Shown: positions 9,154-18,356 of the stretch, in pieces
Numbering within the stretch: position 1 is the first letter of the stretch
Layout of the letters: each line of letters starts with the position of its first letter
Assembly: GCF_900115135.1 (NCBI RefSeq)
Contig: NZ_FOVK01000001.1
Coordinates: forward strand, 806,001-870,000
DNA length: 64,000 nucleotides
Direction of reading: 5' to 3'
Origin: Proteiniclasticum ruminis
Lineage (GTDB): Bacteria; Bacillota; Clostridia; Clostridiales; Clostridiaceae
Translations under genes and position numbers: made by a program
The notes under the pieces: model-generated
What the model saw: the letters and a program-made list of their open reading frames with translations, nothing else
Told to the model about the DNA's origin: nothing
Database searches by the model: none

Positions 9154-9822
9154 ATGAAAGAATCCATACAAGGTCTGCTGAAAAACGCACTTTTTAACAA
9201 TATAGATGAAGATGAACTAAATAGAATTTTGAGCTTCGAAAGCTGTAGAGAAGAAGTCTATGAGAAGGACAGTCTGGTTGTTCAAGAAGGAGACTATTGT
9301 GACACCATAGGTTTCGTTCTTGAAGGAACTCTTACCATTCAGCAGTACGGGAGAAGCGGTGATGCCCTTACAATCAATATCTTCCGACATGGTGAATGTT
9401 TTGGTGCACCACTTCTATTTACAAAGAAGGCAAAATATCCTTTTACTTTGGTAACCACCTCAAGGAGCAAGGTTCTGTTCATCCCCTTCAAAGAAATGCG
9501 ACATATGCTTGAATCCAGCAAAATATTCAATTTAAATTACCTTACATTCCTTTCAACACATATCTTTGTATTAAAGAATAAAATTAAAATACTGGCACAC
9601 AATGATGTCCGCTCCAGATTGATGATTTATCTTGCCAAGGAGATGGAGCATGCCGGAAGCTCCCACTTTAAAATGAGACACAAAAAAACCGAAATCAGTG
9701 AGATCATAAAAGTCGCCCGCCCTTCTGTGTCCAGAGAATTATCCAATATGGAAAAAGATGGGCTCATTAAAATTGAAGGCACCCATGTGACTATACTTGC
9801 AGAGGATGAGTTTCTGTTGTAG
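9154..9822 (+). CDS. Crp/Fnr family transcriptional regulator (HcpR-like)
   Basis: The 222-residue protein has an N-terminal cyclic-nucleotide-binding-like beta-roll (about 1-115, with EGDYCDTIGFVLEG), a dimerisation helix, and a C-terminal winged helix-turn-helix with ISEIIKVARPSVSRELSNME. The clustered N-terminal cysteines of classical FNR are absent, so it probably senses through something other than an FNR-type 4Fe-4S cluster, for example haem. Divergence from hcp and the palindrome at the hcp promoter make it the likely nitrosative-stress regulator, by analogy with HcpR. The start at 9154 is chosen for AGAGG before it; TATAAT at 9114-9119 would put the upstream in-frame ATG only about 10 bases into the mRNA. 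Confidence 0.85.
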   Translation: MKESIQGLLKNALFNNIDEDELNRILSFESCREEVYEKDSLVVQEGDYCDTIGFVLEGTLTIQQYGRSGDALTINIFRHGECFGAPLLFTKKAKYPFTLVTTSRSKVLFIPFKEMRHMLESSKIFNLNYLTFLSTHIFVLKNKIKILAHNDVRSRLMIYLAKEMEHAGSSHFKMRHKKTEISEIIKVARPSVSRELSNMEKDGLIKIEGTHVTILAEDEFLL

Positions 9823-9848
9823 TTTCTGAGCTTGAATCTTTCCCGATC

Positions 9849-9894
9849 AAAAAAACAGCACCCGATACACAACCGTGCATCGGATGCTGTTTTT
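9849..9894. terminator. Bidirectional terminator between the Crp/Fnr regulator and rho
   Basis: AAAACAGCA...CCGAT and ATCGG...TGCTGTTTT arms form a long hairpin with A/T runs on both sides, serving two convergent genes. Confidence 0.88.
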
Positions 9895-11350
9895 ATTTAC
9901 TGAAAACCTGATTGATTTTAAGCGCTTCGATAAACTCTTCATTAGTTCCAGACTGACTCATCATCCTGATCAAATCTTCAGTGACTCTGTCCTGTGCAGA
10001 AATAGAGTTCATTTGTCTTCTGATATTCATGGACATTTCGTATTCATCCTGCGAAAGAAGTGCCTTTTCTTTTCTTGTACCTGATTTATAGATATCTATG
10101 GCTGGGAATACTCTTCTTTCCTGCAGCCTCCTATCCAGATGAACTTCCATATTTCCTGTGCCTTTAAATTCTTCGAAAATCATATCATCCATTCTGGAGC
10201 CAGTTTCTACCAATGCGGTAGCAAGAATGGTAAGGCTTCCACCTTCCTCCATGTTACGGGCTGCTCCAAAAAACTTCTTCGGCATGATAAGTGATGCAGG
10301 GTCCAATCCTCCCGATAGTGTTCTGCCTGAGGGTGTCACGGTCAAATTATATGCTCTGGCCAGTCTTGTGATGGAATCCATGAGGATTACCACATCCTGC
10401 TTCTGCTCCACCATTCTTTTCGCACGTTCCAGAACCATTCTCGCGACTTTTGTATGATGCTCCGGTTCTTCATCAAAAGTGGAATAAATCACTTCCCCAT
10501 CGATGCTTCTTTGCATGTCCGTCACTTCTTCAGGTCGTTCATCTATAAGCAAAACAATAATTTTAATGGTAGGATGATTTTTAGCAACATTTTGGGCGAT
10601 TTTTTTCAGTATCGTTGTTTTACCTGCCTTTGGCGGTGCAACAACAAGCCCACGCTGACCTTTGCCCATGGGTGCCATGAGATCTATGATCCGCATGGAT
10701 ATATCATTCTCTCCAGGTGATTCTAAATGTATCCGCTCTTCGGGATAAATAGGAGTCAGTTTTTCAAAATAAGGTCTGCCAACGGATTTCTCAGGATTCT
10801 CTCCATTGATTTTCTCGATGTATGTAAGACCCGCGAATTTTTCACCTTCTCTTGGATACCTGGCATACCCTATGACCTCATCGCCGGTTCTTAAATCGAA
10901 TCTCCGGATTTGTGGCGGTGACACATACACATCATCTGTACTGGACAAATAATTCGTCCCTCTTAAAAAGCCGAAATTATTTGTTTCCAGGATTTCAATA
11001 ACACCACGGACATCATACTCATTGCTGTATTTCACTCTACGTCCGCCCTCTGAACGGTTGACTTCCCTAGGTGCTGCATTCTTTTGGGGAACCTCTTCCT
11101 GATCATTATCATCTTCAGGATTTACTGAAGGATCCTCTACTGCTGGTGTCTTCACAGGCTGCTCTCTTGTTATCTCTTCCGGTCTATTTTCTTGGTTCTT
11201 CTCGTTTTTTTGCGCATAATGCTCTTCCAGTAAAGCAATCAGCTCATTCTTTCTGTACTTCTGAAAACTCTTTATTTGAGCATCTTTAGCAAGCTCACGA
11301 AGCTCTGTCAGTTTCAGCTCATGGAACCTGTCTGTTTCAGTAACAGTCAT
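9893..11350 (-). CDS. rho: Transcription termination factor Rho
   Basis: Rho is a hexameric RNA helicase that ends transcription of untranslated RNA. The 485-residue form has an N-terminal helical domain with LKLTELRELAK, a charged disordered insert (about 48-105, rich in Glu, Asn, Pro) as in many Clostridia, a cold-shock RNA-binding fold with NNFGFLR at 125-130, and the ATPase P-loop PPKAGKTT near 239-246. The start at 11350 has AAAGGAGG eight bases before it, whereas an upstream in-frame ATG does not. The ATPase, Q-loop and R-loop regions look intact. Confidence 0.97.
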   Translation of the reverse strand: MTVTETDRFHELKLTELRELAKDAQIKSFQKYRKNELIALLEEHYAQKNEKNQENRPEEITREQPVKTPAVEDPSVNPEDDNDQEEVPQKNAAPREVNRSEGGRRVKYSNEYDVRGVIEILETNNFGFLRGTNYLSSTDDVYVSPPQIRRFDLRTGDEVIGYARYPREGEKFAGLTYIEKINGENPEKSVGRPYFEKLTPIYPEERIHLESPGENDISMRIIDLMAPMGKGQRGLVVAPPKAGKTTILKKIAQNVAKNHPTIKIIVLLIDERPEEVTDMQRSIDGEVIYSTFDEEPEHHTKVARMVLERAKRMVEQKQDVVILMDSITRLARAYNLTVTPSGRTLSGGLDPASLIMPKKFFGAARNMEEGGSLTILATALVETGSRMDDMIFEEFKGTGNMEVHLDRRLQERRVFPAIDIYKSGTRKEKALLSQDEYEMSMNIRRQMNSISAQDRVTEDLIRMMSQSGTNEEFIEALKINQVFSK

Positions 11351-11587
11351 CGGCATGCCCTCCTTTTTTATTCTGTTTCTATGATTGTGCAAATTGTTAT
11401 GAAATCTATGCGAAGATAGAGATGTGACATTTATAGAAGCTGTTTCATCAGTCTGAATTAATAATCAGGAAACTCACTAGAATAAGCACAGAACTTATAA
11501 GATCATTCATAAAGATATTGAGCGAATGTAGCGGAGACATCCCCACAACTTAAAAGATGGGTGTATTTCACGTTACATCTCATTATA
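11351..11587 (-). promoter_or_regulatory. rho promoter and long 5' leader
   Basis: An extended -10 box (TGG then TATAAT, 11582-11587 on the minus strand) would start a leader of about 225 bases before rho. The leader contains a C-rich, G-poor stretch resembling a Rho loading region, and a 30-codon open frame (11448-11540). Autoregulation of rho by termination in its own leader is known in several bacteria; that it happens here is inference. Confidence 0.5.
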
Positions 11588-11604
11588 CCAGATGTTTGCC
11601 GTCG

Positions 11605-11646
11605 AAAAAACAGCATCCATACGGAACCATACGGAATGCTGTTTTG
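11605..11646 (-). terminator. pyrG terminator
   Basis: AAAACAGCAT and ATGCTGTTTT arms are followed by T residues on the minus strand, just after the pyrG stop. The loop contains a tandem copy of the 10-mer CCATACGGAA. Confidence 0.85.
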
Positions 11647-11653
11647 ATTTCAG

Positions 11654-13368
<1,715 letters not shown>

Positions 13369-13375
13369 TAAATAT

Positions 13376-13422
13376 AAAAATAATGATAGCATAGTTTTCG
13401 TTCCCATGCTACCATTATTTTT
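13376..13422 (-). terminator. Terminator after the DUF1934 gene
   Basis: AAAAATAATG...TAGCATG and CATGCTA...CATTATTTTT-type arms form a long hairpin on the minus strand, ending in a T run. Confidence 0.85.
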
Positions 13423-13476
13423 GTATTTATTTTTTTATTTTCTAAAACAGTCCCACTTTCCACACGCCCTTCATTA

Positions 13477-13911
13477 TTATGAAGGATTTACTTGATCCTG
13501 ACCGATCTTTTCAATCACATGAATCGTCATTTCATTCTGCTCAAAAGAATCCCCTGCAATTTCAAGCTTATACCGAATATAAATCCGCATCTGCCTTCCT
13601 TCTCTCCATACACTCACTTTTTCTGTATCCAAAACCATGGACATGGAACCAACTTCCATTTTGTACACAAGTCTGTCTCTGTGGTTCTCTCTGAACACCA
13701 TGGTCGCCTGAATATTTCCAGTTCGCACCAGTGTGATTTCTTCACCACTCACTTTAATCTGAGTATGGACCCCTTCCATACCCGTAAGCGCACTTTCATC
13801 ATAAGATAACCTGTCCACACCTTCAGTCATTTCGCGGTATCCCCAGTAGACCACCTCTATGGGATCTTCATTGACTCTGCTGTTCTTAACTTCAATCTTT
13901 ACTCTCTTCAC
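13477..13911 (-). CDS. DUF1934 family protein (YwiB-like)
   Basis: The 144-residue protein resembles the DUF1934/YwiB family: all-beta, lipocalin-like in overall pattern, with LSYDESALTGMEGVHTQIKV, a central MVFRENHRDRLVYKME segment and a closing NEMTIHVIE strand. No function is established for the family and no catalytic residues stand out. There is no signal peptide, so it is cytoplasmic. Members are often found beside pyrG or argS in Firmicutes, as here. The assignment rests on overall resemblance. Confidence 0.75.
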   Translation of the reverse strand: MKRVKIEVKNSRVNEDPIEVVYWGYREMTEGVDRLSYDESALTGMEGVHTQIKVSGEEITLVRTGNIQATMVFRENHRDRLVYKMEVGSMSMVLDTEKVSVWREGRQMRIYIRYKLEIAGDSFEQNEMTIHVIEKIGQDQVNPS

Positions 13912-14015
13912 GATATCACCCCCAAGCCACTTCTACAGTATAAGGTTTTTTTAAGAATCAACACCCTGTTTTTAACATGACATTAATATTTATATTATAA
14001 ACTAAAATAGAATTG

Positions 14016-14061
14016 TTACCACATAAGTTGTCAATATTCAAAATCAATGATGATGTGGTAA
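14016..14061. promoter_or_regulatory. Perfect 9-bp inverted repeat upstream of the glycosyltransferase gene
   Basis: TTACCACAT and ATGTGGTAA are exact inverted copies 28 bases apart, about 60 bases before the glycosyltransferase start. It could be a two-site operator or an RNA hairpin; no T run follows, so it is not a terminator. Confidence 0.35.
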
Positions 14062-14121
14062 AATAAACTATCCAAATCAATTACTGCCCTGAAGATCAGA
14101 TACCATTGGATGAGGTGTACC

Positions 14122-15273
14122 ATGAGAGCTTTAATTCTTTCTGTTTCCACCGGTGGAGGCCACGCCAAAGCCGCAGAAGCAATCAAAGAATCCATTATGA
14201 AAAACGAACCCCAATCAGAGGTTCAAATCATTGATACAATAAAATACATCAGCCCGTTTTTGGACAAACTTGTGGTGGGAACCTACCTGAAGAGCATTCG
14301 GTATTATCCCTCTTTTTTCAAGTTCTTATATAAACATTCAGACGAAGAGGGCCGCTTTACAAAATCATCCACCTTAGGGAATGATTATCTCACAAATAAG
14401 CTGTACCCTACCATCGTTGATTTTGAACCAGACATCCTGATTGCAACCCACGCATTCACCGCACAGATCCTTTCTATATTAAGAAAGAAGTTTCAATGGC
14501 ACAAGCCATCCCTTGTAGTGATGACAGATTACGCCTCTCACGCTTTCTGGGTTCATAGAAACGTGGATGCTTATATTGTCTCCAATGAGGATATGGTTGA
14601 GGAGCTTACATTACGAGGCCGAAATAAAGACCAGATATACCCTTATGGAATCCCAATATCCGAAAAGTTTTTAAACATCAGCAAAAAAGAGAGTATCCTG
14701 TCAAAATACAACCTCAGCCAGGACAAAAAGATTATTACCATCATGGGCGGAAGTTTAGGCATCGGAAATATTGAGGAAATCCTCAACGAAATCCTCCAAA
14801 TTAAGAAACCCTATCAGATCATCGTTCTCACAGGGAAAAATGAAAAACTTTATGAAAAAATGTCCGAACTTCAGGCCAGATGCGACCACTGCCTCACCCC
14901 CCTCGAATACTGCGAAGAGATGAACGATATCCTCAGCATCACAGACGTTCTTATCACCAAACCTGGAGGTCTGACCATCACAGAAAGTTTTATTACAGGA
15001 ACACCGCTGGCCATATACTCTGCGATACCAGGCCACGAAGTTCAGAATGCTGATTATCTTATCAGGCACGGCCTAGCTGTGGATCTTGGCACCGGAGAGC
15101 ACTGTGGTCCTCTCATCGAGAACCTGCTCGAAGATGACATTTTCCTGCATTCTATGAAAGAAAAATCAAAAAATAACGCAAAACCCCATGCAGCGCAGCA
15201 CATTTTCGAATTATGCAAAGAGCTTATTGAAGAGAAGTCGCTGCATCGTGACACAAAACGGATTGATTTATAG
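14122..15273 (+). CDS. Glycosyltransferase, UgtP/MGDG-synthase type (GT28)
   Basis: The protein resembles diacylglycerol glucosyltransferases, which build membrane glycolipids and lipoteichoic acid anchors at the cytoplasmic face. The 383 residues show the MGDG-synthase N-terminal domain with STGGGHAKAAEAI, and a GT-B C-terminal domain with GGSLGIGNIEE and the sugar-nucleotide site TKPGGLTITES. The start at 14122 is preferred because GAGGTG lies just before it. It is monocistronic. The acceptor could also be a cell-wall lipid; MurG-like function is less likely given the N-terminal domain. Confidence 0.85.
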   Translation: MRALILSVSTGGGHAKAAEAIKESIMKNEPQSEVQIIDTIKYISPFLDKLVVGTYLKSIRYYPSFFKFLYKHSDEEGRFTKSSTLGNDYLTNKLYPTIVDFEPDILIATHAFTAQILSILRKKFQWHKPSLVVMTDYASHAFWVHRNVDAYIVSNEDMVEELTLRGRNKDQIYPYGIPISEKFLNISKKESILSKYNLSQDKKIITIMGGSLGIGNIEEILNEILQIKKPYQIIVLTGKNEKLYEKMSELQARCDHCLTPLEYCEEMNDILSITDVLITKPGGLTITESFITGTPLAIYSAIPGHEVQNADYLIRHGLAVDLGTGEHCGPLIENLLEDDIFLHSMKEKSKNNAKPHAAQHIFELCKELIEEKSLHRDTKRIDL

Positions 15274-15282
15274 TTTTATTTA

Positions 15283-15315
15283 AAAAGAGTAGGAAAGCAC
15301 TTTCCTACTCTTTTG
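15283..15315. terminator. Bidirectional terminator, glycosyltransferase/ispE
   Basis: AAAAGAGTAGGAAAG and CTTTCCTACTCTTTT arms form a perfect 15-bp stem with a loop of about 3 bases between convergent genes. Confidence 0.93.
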
Positions 15316-15337
15316 TATTGCCTCTCGCAAGAAGCAC

Positions 15338-16180
15338 TCAGACCGTCTCTGTCAGAATCACTTCATTTCCATTCTTTCTCAACTCATCCAAAGCACGAAC
15401 TGCGGTCTCTTTATTTTCATAGATCCCATAAACTGTCGGACCACTGCCACTCATCAGCGTTACTCTCGCCCCAGTTTTCACCACTCTTTGCTTGATGCTC
15501 TTAATCACAGGGTAAGACTGTATGACTACATTCTCCAGAAGATTCCTCGAATAATAGTGCACACCATTCAAATCATCTTTCGCAAGGGAATCCATCAGTT
15601 TTTCCGTTTCCACATGTCTTTTGATCTTCTCCAGGTTAAATGCTCCATAAGCATCTTTTGTTGATACACCAAAGGGAGGTTTCACCAAAACAACCACATG
15701 ACCACCGAAGGATTTGAGTTTCGTGATCCGTTCCCCCACCCCTTCACATAAAGCAGTGCCACCCTCAAGGCAGTAAGGGACATCGGCGCCCAGTTTCAAA
15801 CCTAATGCTTTGAGCTCTTCATGCGAGAGCCCCAAAGAAAACATTGCATTCATGCCTTTAAGCACAGCTGCAGCATCTGTACTTCCTCCAGCAAGTCCAG
15901 CTGCTACAGGAATGTTCTTATTGATATGAATATGAATTCCTGACGTCAGCCCGGATGCCTCCATAATCAGTTTTGCCGCTTTATACGCAATATTTCTTTC
16001 ATCCACAGGTACATAAGCCTTATCACAGGAAAGCGAAATCCCCGACGTTCTTTCCGTAAGAATCACCTCATCATGCAGTTCCACAGTTTGCATGATCATC
16101 TCCAGGAGATGATACCCATCATCCCTTTTCCCCACAATATCCAAAGACAGATTAATTTTCGCATATGCTTTTAAAATCAA
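15338..16180 (-). CDS. ispE: 4-diphosphocytidyl-2-C-methyl-D-erythritol kinase
   Basis: IspE phosphorylates CDP-methylerythritol in the non-mevalonate (MEP) isoprenoid pathway. This 280-residue GHMP kinase has the N-terminal AYAKINLSLDIVGKRDDGYH substrate motif, the ATP-binding PVAAGLAGGSTDAAA loop and the C-terminal SGSGPTVYGI motif. All three are intact. It lies downstream of veg in the same orientation, with a hairpin between them; veg-ispE adjacency is also seen in B. subtilis. Confidence 0.97.
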   Translation of the reverse strand: MILKAYAKINLSLDIVGKRDDGYHLLEMIMQTVELHDEVILTERTSGISLSCDKAYVPVDERNIAYKAAKLIMEASGLTSGIHIHINKNIPVAAGLAGGSTDAAAVLKGMNAMFSLGLSHEELKALGLKLGADVPYCLEGGTALCEGVGERITKLKSFGGHVVVLVKPPFGVSTKDAYGAFNLEKIKRHVETEKLMDSLAKDDLNGVHYYSRNLLENVVIQSYPVIKSIKQRVVKTGARVTLMSGSGPTVYGIYENKETAVRALDELRKNGNEVILTETV

Positions 16181-16243
16181 CTCTTACACCTACTTTTCCA
16201 ATATAGACTCTATTATGGCAAATTCTTTGAAAATATGCAAAAA

Positions 16244-16276
16244 AAAAAGAAGCGCCAGCACAAGCCAGCACCTTAC
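16244..16276 (-). terminator. Terminator after veg (G-U rich)
   Basis: On the minus strand GCTGGC repeats 4 bases apart; the repeat pairs with itself through two G-U wobbles and extends outward to about 10 pairs, followed by ten T residues. Read as DNA it looks like a direct repeat, which hides the stem. Confidence 0.65.
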
Positions 16277-16279
16277 ATA

Positions 16280-16516
16280 CTAATTATTGTATGACAGAGT
16301 CACAGTTTTTGTGAGCACATCAGAATAACTGAATGAAACGCATCCCTTAGACTCATTGTCTAACCGGACCACGAAAATACTTGGATAAACCTGCTCAATG
16401 GTCCCAGTACTCTCATACATTTTCCGCCTTCCCACATTGGCTTTCAGTTTTACATCGCGTCCTACATTCTTTTCAATTTCTTTGCGAATGTCGGTAATAT
16501 TTTTTAAATATTCCAC
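16280..16516 (-). CDS. veg: Veg family protein
   Basis: Veg is a small SH3-like protein of Firmicutes; in B. subtilis it stimulates biofilm genes, and its molecular action is unclear. The 78-residue protein has VGRDVKLKANVGRRK, IEQVYPSIFVVRL and SFSYSDVLTKTVTL, the usual order. I choose the GTG start at 16516: AGGTGG precedes it, and a perfect-consensus promoter just upstream would begin transcription at about 16533, leaving an upstream in-frame ATG at 16534 outside or at the very end of the mRNA. Two promoters drive it. Confidence 0.9.
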   Translation of the reverse strand: MEYLKNITDIRKEIEKNVGRDVKLKANVGRRKMYESTGTIEQVYPSIFVVRLDNESKGCVSFSYSDVLTKTVTLSYNN

Positions 16517-16539
16517 ATAACCACCTACTTCCATATATG

Positions 16540-16568
16540 ATTATACAGAAAATTTATTCAAATGTCAA
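16540..16568 (-). promoter_or_regulatory. Perfect consensus SigA promoter of veg (proximal)
   Basis: TTGACA, 17 bases and TATAAT match the vegetative consensus at all twelve positions. The start site should be near 16533, giving a very short leader. Confidence 0.93.
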
Positions 16569-16582
16569 ATCCATAACTTTTT

Positions 16583-16611
16583 ATATTAGCACCTGACATA
16601 CCCATTGTCAA
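16583..16611 (-). promoter_or_regulatory. Second veg promoter (distal)
   Basis: TTGACA, 17 bases and TAATAT form a second strong promoter 43 bases upstream of the first. Confidence 0.75.
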
Positions 16612-16673
16612 TAGTTCATGCAAAGTTTTCTTTTGGTTCATATTACCTTTACATATTGACTGAGGAAATAAAA

Positions 16674-16703
16674 AAGCCGATTGCACTTTCAGCACAACCG
16701 ACC
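16674..16703 (-). terminator. Terminator after the Gx transporter gene
   Basis: On the minus strand GTCGGTTGTGC and GTGCAATCGGC pair over 11 positions with some G-U wobbles, followed by six T residues. Confidence 0.8.
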
Positions 16704-16710
16704 ATCTATT

Positions 16711-17265
16711 CTAGGACTCTTTCCTGAAGATTTCCCAGTCTTTCAACTGACTGATTTTCTTCACAGCGGTAATCTTTGACATGTGATAGATAATAAAATT
16801 CGCCGCAATACCAATAAAGATTCCAGTCCCGATACCAATGAACGTCAGAACCGGGAGATACATCATCACAGACCAGTTGTTGACAATCATCGAAGCCACT
16901 ACAAGCTGCCCAATATTGTGACTAACCGCTCCTGCGCCGCTGACACCGATGATCGTCACCTTTTCTCTAAATATATTCTTCACTGCAGCCATGGCCAGAA
17001 GACTTAAAAACCCCCCACTGATACTGTACAAAAACGAAGAAAGTGTTCCACCAAACATCGTTGCAAGAACAACTCTTAATCCCACCACAAGAACTGTAGA
17101 CTTAAATCCCAAAATGTACAGAGAGATGATGGTGAAAATATTTGCCAGACCAAGCTTGGCTCCAGGGATGCCTATAGGCAGAGGAATCATTCCCTCTATC
17201 ACGTGAAGCACAAGAGCCTGCGCAACTATAAGTGAAATGAAAATCATTTTGGTTGTCTTAGTCAT
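16711..17265 (-). CDS. Gx transporter family membrane protein (EetB-like)
   Basis: The roughly 184-residue protein has five or six hydrophobic segments and the family pattern GIPGAKLGLANIFTI, with later SGGFLSLLAM and VSHNIGQL. Databases call these Gx transporter or heptaprenyl diphosphate synthase component I; they resemble ECF S-components. The start at 17265 overlaps the stop of the NusG-II gene by 8 bases, implying coupling. The pairing of a NusG-domain-II protein with a Gx transporter recalls EetA and EetB, needed for flavin-based extracellular electron transfer in Listeria. Transport substrate unknown. Confidence 0.82.
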   Translation of the reverse strand: MTKTTKMIFISLIVAQALVLHVIEGMIPLPIGIPGAKLGLANIFTIISLYILGFKSTVLVVGLRVVLATMFGGTLSSFLYSISGGFLSLLAMAAVKNIFREKVTIIGVSGAGAVSHNIGQLVVASMIVNNWSVMMYLPVLTFIGIGTGIFIGIAANFIIYHMSKITAVKKISQLKDWEIFRKES

Positions 17266-17671
17266 GGTTGTCACTTTTAAACCCAGTGATGATGTCCTCA
17301 TCATCCTCTTGTGGTTTTTCTCCCTTTACTTCAATTACAATTCGATTAGGCAGACAGACAATGGTCTCACCAGGTCTGGAAATATATTCTGGCGAATAAC
17401 ACACTTTGTCAGGACAGTCTGCTTCATACATACCGACTTTCTCATCAATAATCTCCACAATATTGACACCCAGATCAGTTTCAATACGTATTTCATCTCT
17501 ACCAGTATGCCCTGTCAGTTGAACTCTTTCATAGAATTCTCCCTGAACTTTGATTTCCACATAGTACCCATCTGATGCAGATCTTGTATTCAGCGTGAAT
17601 ATCAATGCTGGAATAAATGAAGCAAGTACAAATATTCCAATGATGATCACATCCCATTTTTTCACTTTCAT
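17258..17671 (-). CDS. NusG domain II-containing membrane-anchored protein (EetA-like)
   Basis: The 137-residue protein has one N-terminal membrane anchor (about residues 6-27) and an extracytoplasmic NusG-II-type beta domain ending CYSPEYISRPGETIVCLPNRIVIEV. Two cysteine-containing segments (DCPDKVC and VCLP) could form disulfides or bind a cofactor; this is inference. The start at 17671 has AGGGGG upstream, and the promoter at 17706-17734 rules out the longer frame. It is the first gene of a two-gene operon with the Gx transporter. Function is not established. Confidence 0.82.
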   Translation of the reverse strand: MKVKKWDVIIIGIFVLASFIPALIFTLNTRSASDGYYVEIKVQGEFYERVQLTGHTGRDEIRIETDLGVNIVEIIDEKVGMYEADCPDKVCYSPEYISRPGETIVCLPNRIVIEVKGEKPQEDDEDIITGFKSDNHD

Positions 17672-17705
17672 CGTAACGCCCCCTTGCACTGTATCCCAAA
17701 AATAT

Positions 17706-17734
17706 ATTATATCAGATATCAGTTCTCCTGTGAA
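17706..17734 (-). promoter_or_regulatory. Promoter of the NusG-II/Gx operon
   Basis: TTCACA, 17 bases and TATAAT, one mismatch to consensus, about 35 bases before the start codon. Confidence 0.8.
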
Positions 17735-17862
17735 TGAAATCAGCTTAACTTTGATAAAAAAGTCACATTCAGTGAACAGTTCAAAATACCACAAAACAAA
17801 TTGCATAAAATTTAAAATTCAGTTATGATAAAGTAAGAATCCAACTATATGGAGGGATCTGT

Positions 17863-18324
17863 TTGAAAAAATCAATAATCTCTATTGCTGTATTGGCATT
17901 TATTGCCCTGTTTTTGTCCTCATGTACTACAGAACCTGTATCTCCTTTGCAGGACGGTTCTTATTCAGTTACCTTCGATGATTTTGACTCCACCGGTTGG
18001 AAAGCTTATCTTGTGTTACACGTGAAAAACCAGAAAATCGGGAGTGTGGAGTATGATTATATCGGTTCCACTTCAAACGGAGGCAAATTGAAATCAGAAG
18101 ACATCTCCTACGCCGAAGCAATGTTCTCCGTCGCGGGAACCAAGCCAGAACTGTATATCCGCCAGTTGGTGGACAGTCTCTTAACCCATCAGGATCCGGA
18201 TCAGATAGAAGTTGTATCCGGTGCCACTACTTCCACAAAGGACTTTAAAAAATTTGCGATGCTCGCCATAGAAGCAGCAAGAAAAGGCGATACATCCCCT
18301 ATTACAGTCTCTCAAAATGAGTAA
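17863..18324 (+). CDS. FMN-binding domain lipoprotein
   Basis: The 153-residue protein starts with a lipoprotein signal whose lipobox is LSSC (Cys near residue 21), then one FMN-binding domain closing with SGATTST. In this family an ApbE-type transferase attaches FMN to the Thr of S/D-G-A-T, giving a membrane-anchored extracytoplasmic flavoprotein for electron transfer. The start codon is TTG with GGAGGG six bases before it. It diverges from the NusG-II/Gx operon, and a weak promoter (TTGCAT, 17 bases, TATGAT, 17801-17829) precedes it. No ApbE gene is in the window. Confidence 0.88.
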   Translation: MKKSIISIAVLAFIALFLSSCTTEPVSPLQDGSYSVTFDDFDSTGWKAYLVLHVKNQKIGSVEYDYIGSTSNGGKLKSEDISYAEAMFSVAGTKPELYIRQLVDSLLTHQDPDQIEVVSGATTSTKDFKKFAMLAIEAARKGDTSPITVSQNE

Positions 18325-18356
18325 AGTAAGCACAAAACTGTGCTTACTTTTTTTTA
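18325..18356. terminator. Terminator after the FMN-binding lipoprotein gene
   Basis: AGTAAGCACA and TGTGCTTACT arms with a 4-base loop and a long T run; the A run on the other side lets it serve the convergent PBP2 gene too. Confidence 0.92.

Noticed and set aside
11611-11630. Tandem CCATACGGAA repeat as a possible repeat array or iteron
   Set aside because: Only two copies, and they form the loop of the pyrG terminator.
16248-16275. GCTGGC direct repeat after veg as a mobile-element scar
   Set aside because: The two copies pair with each other through G-U wobbles and precede a T run, so a terminator explains them.
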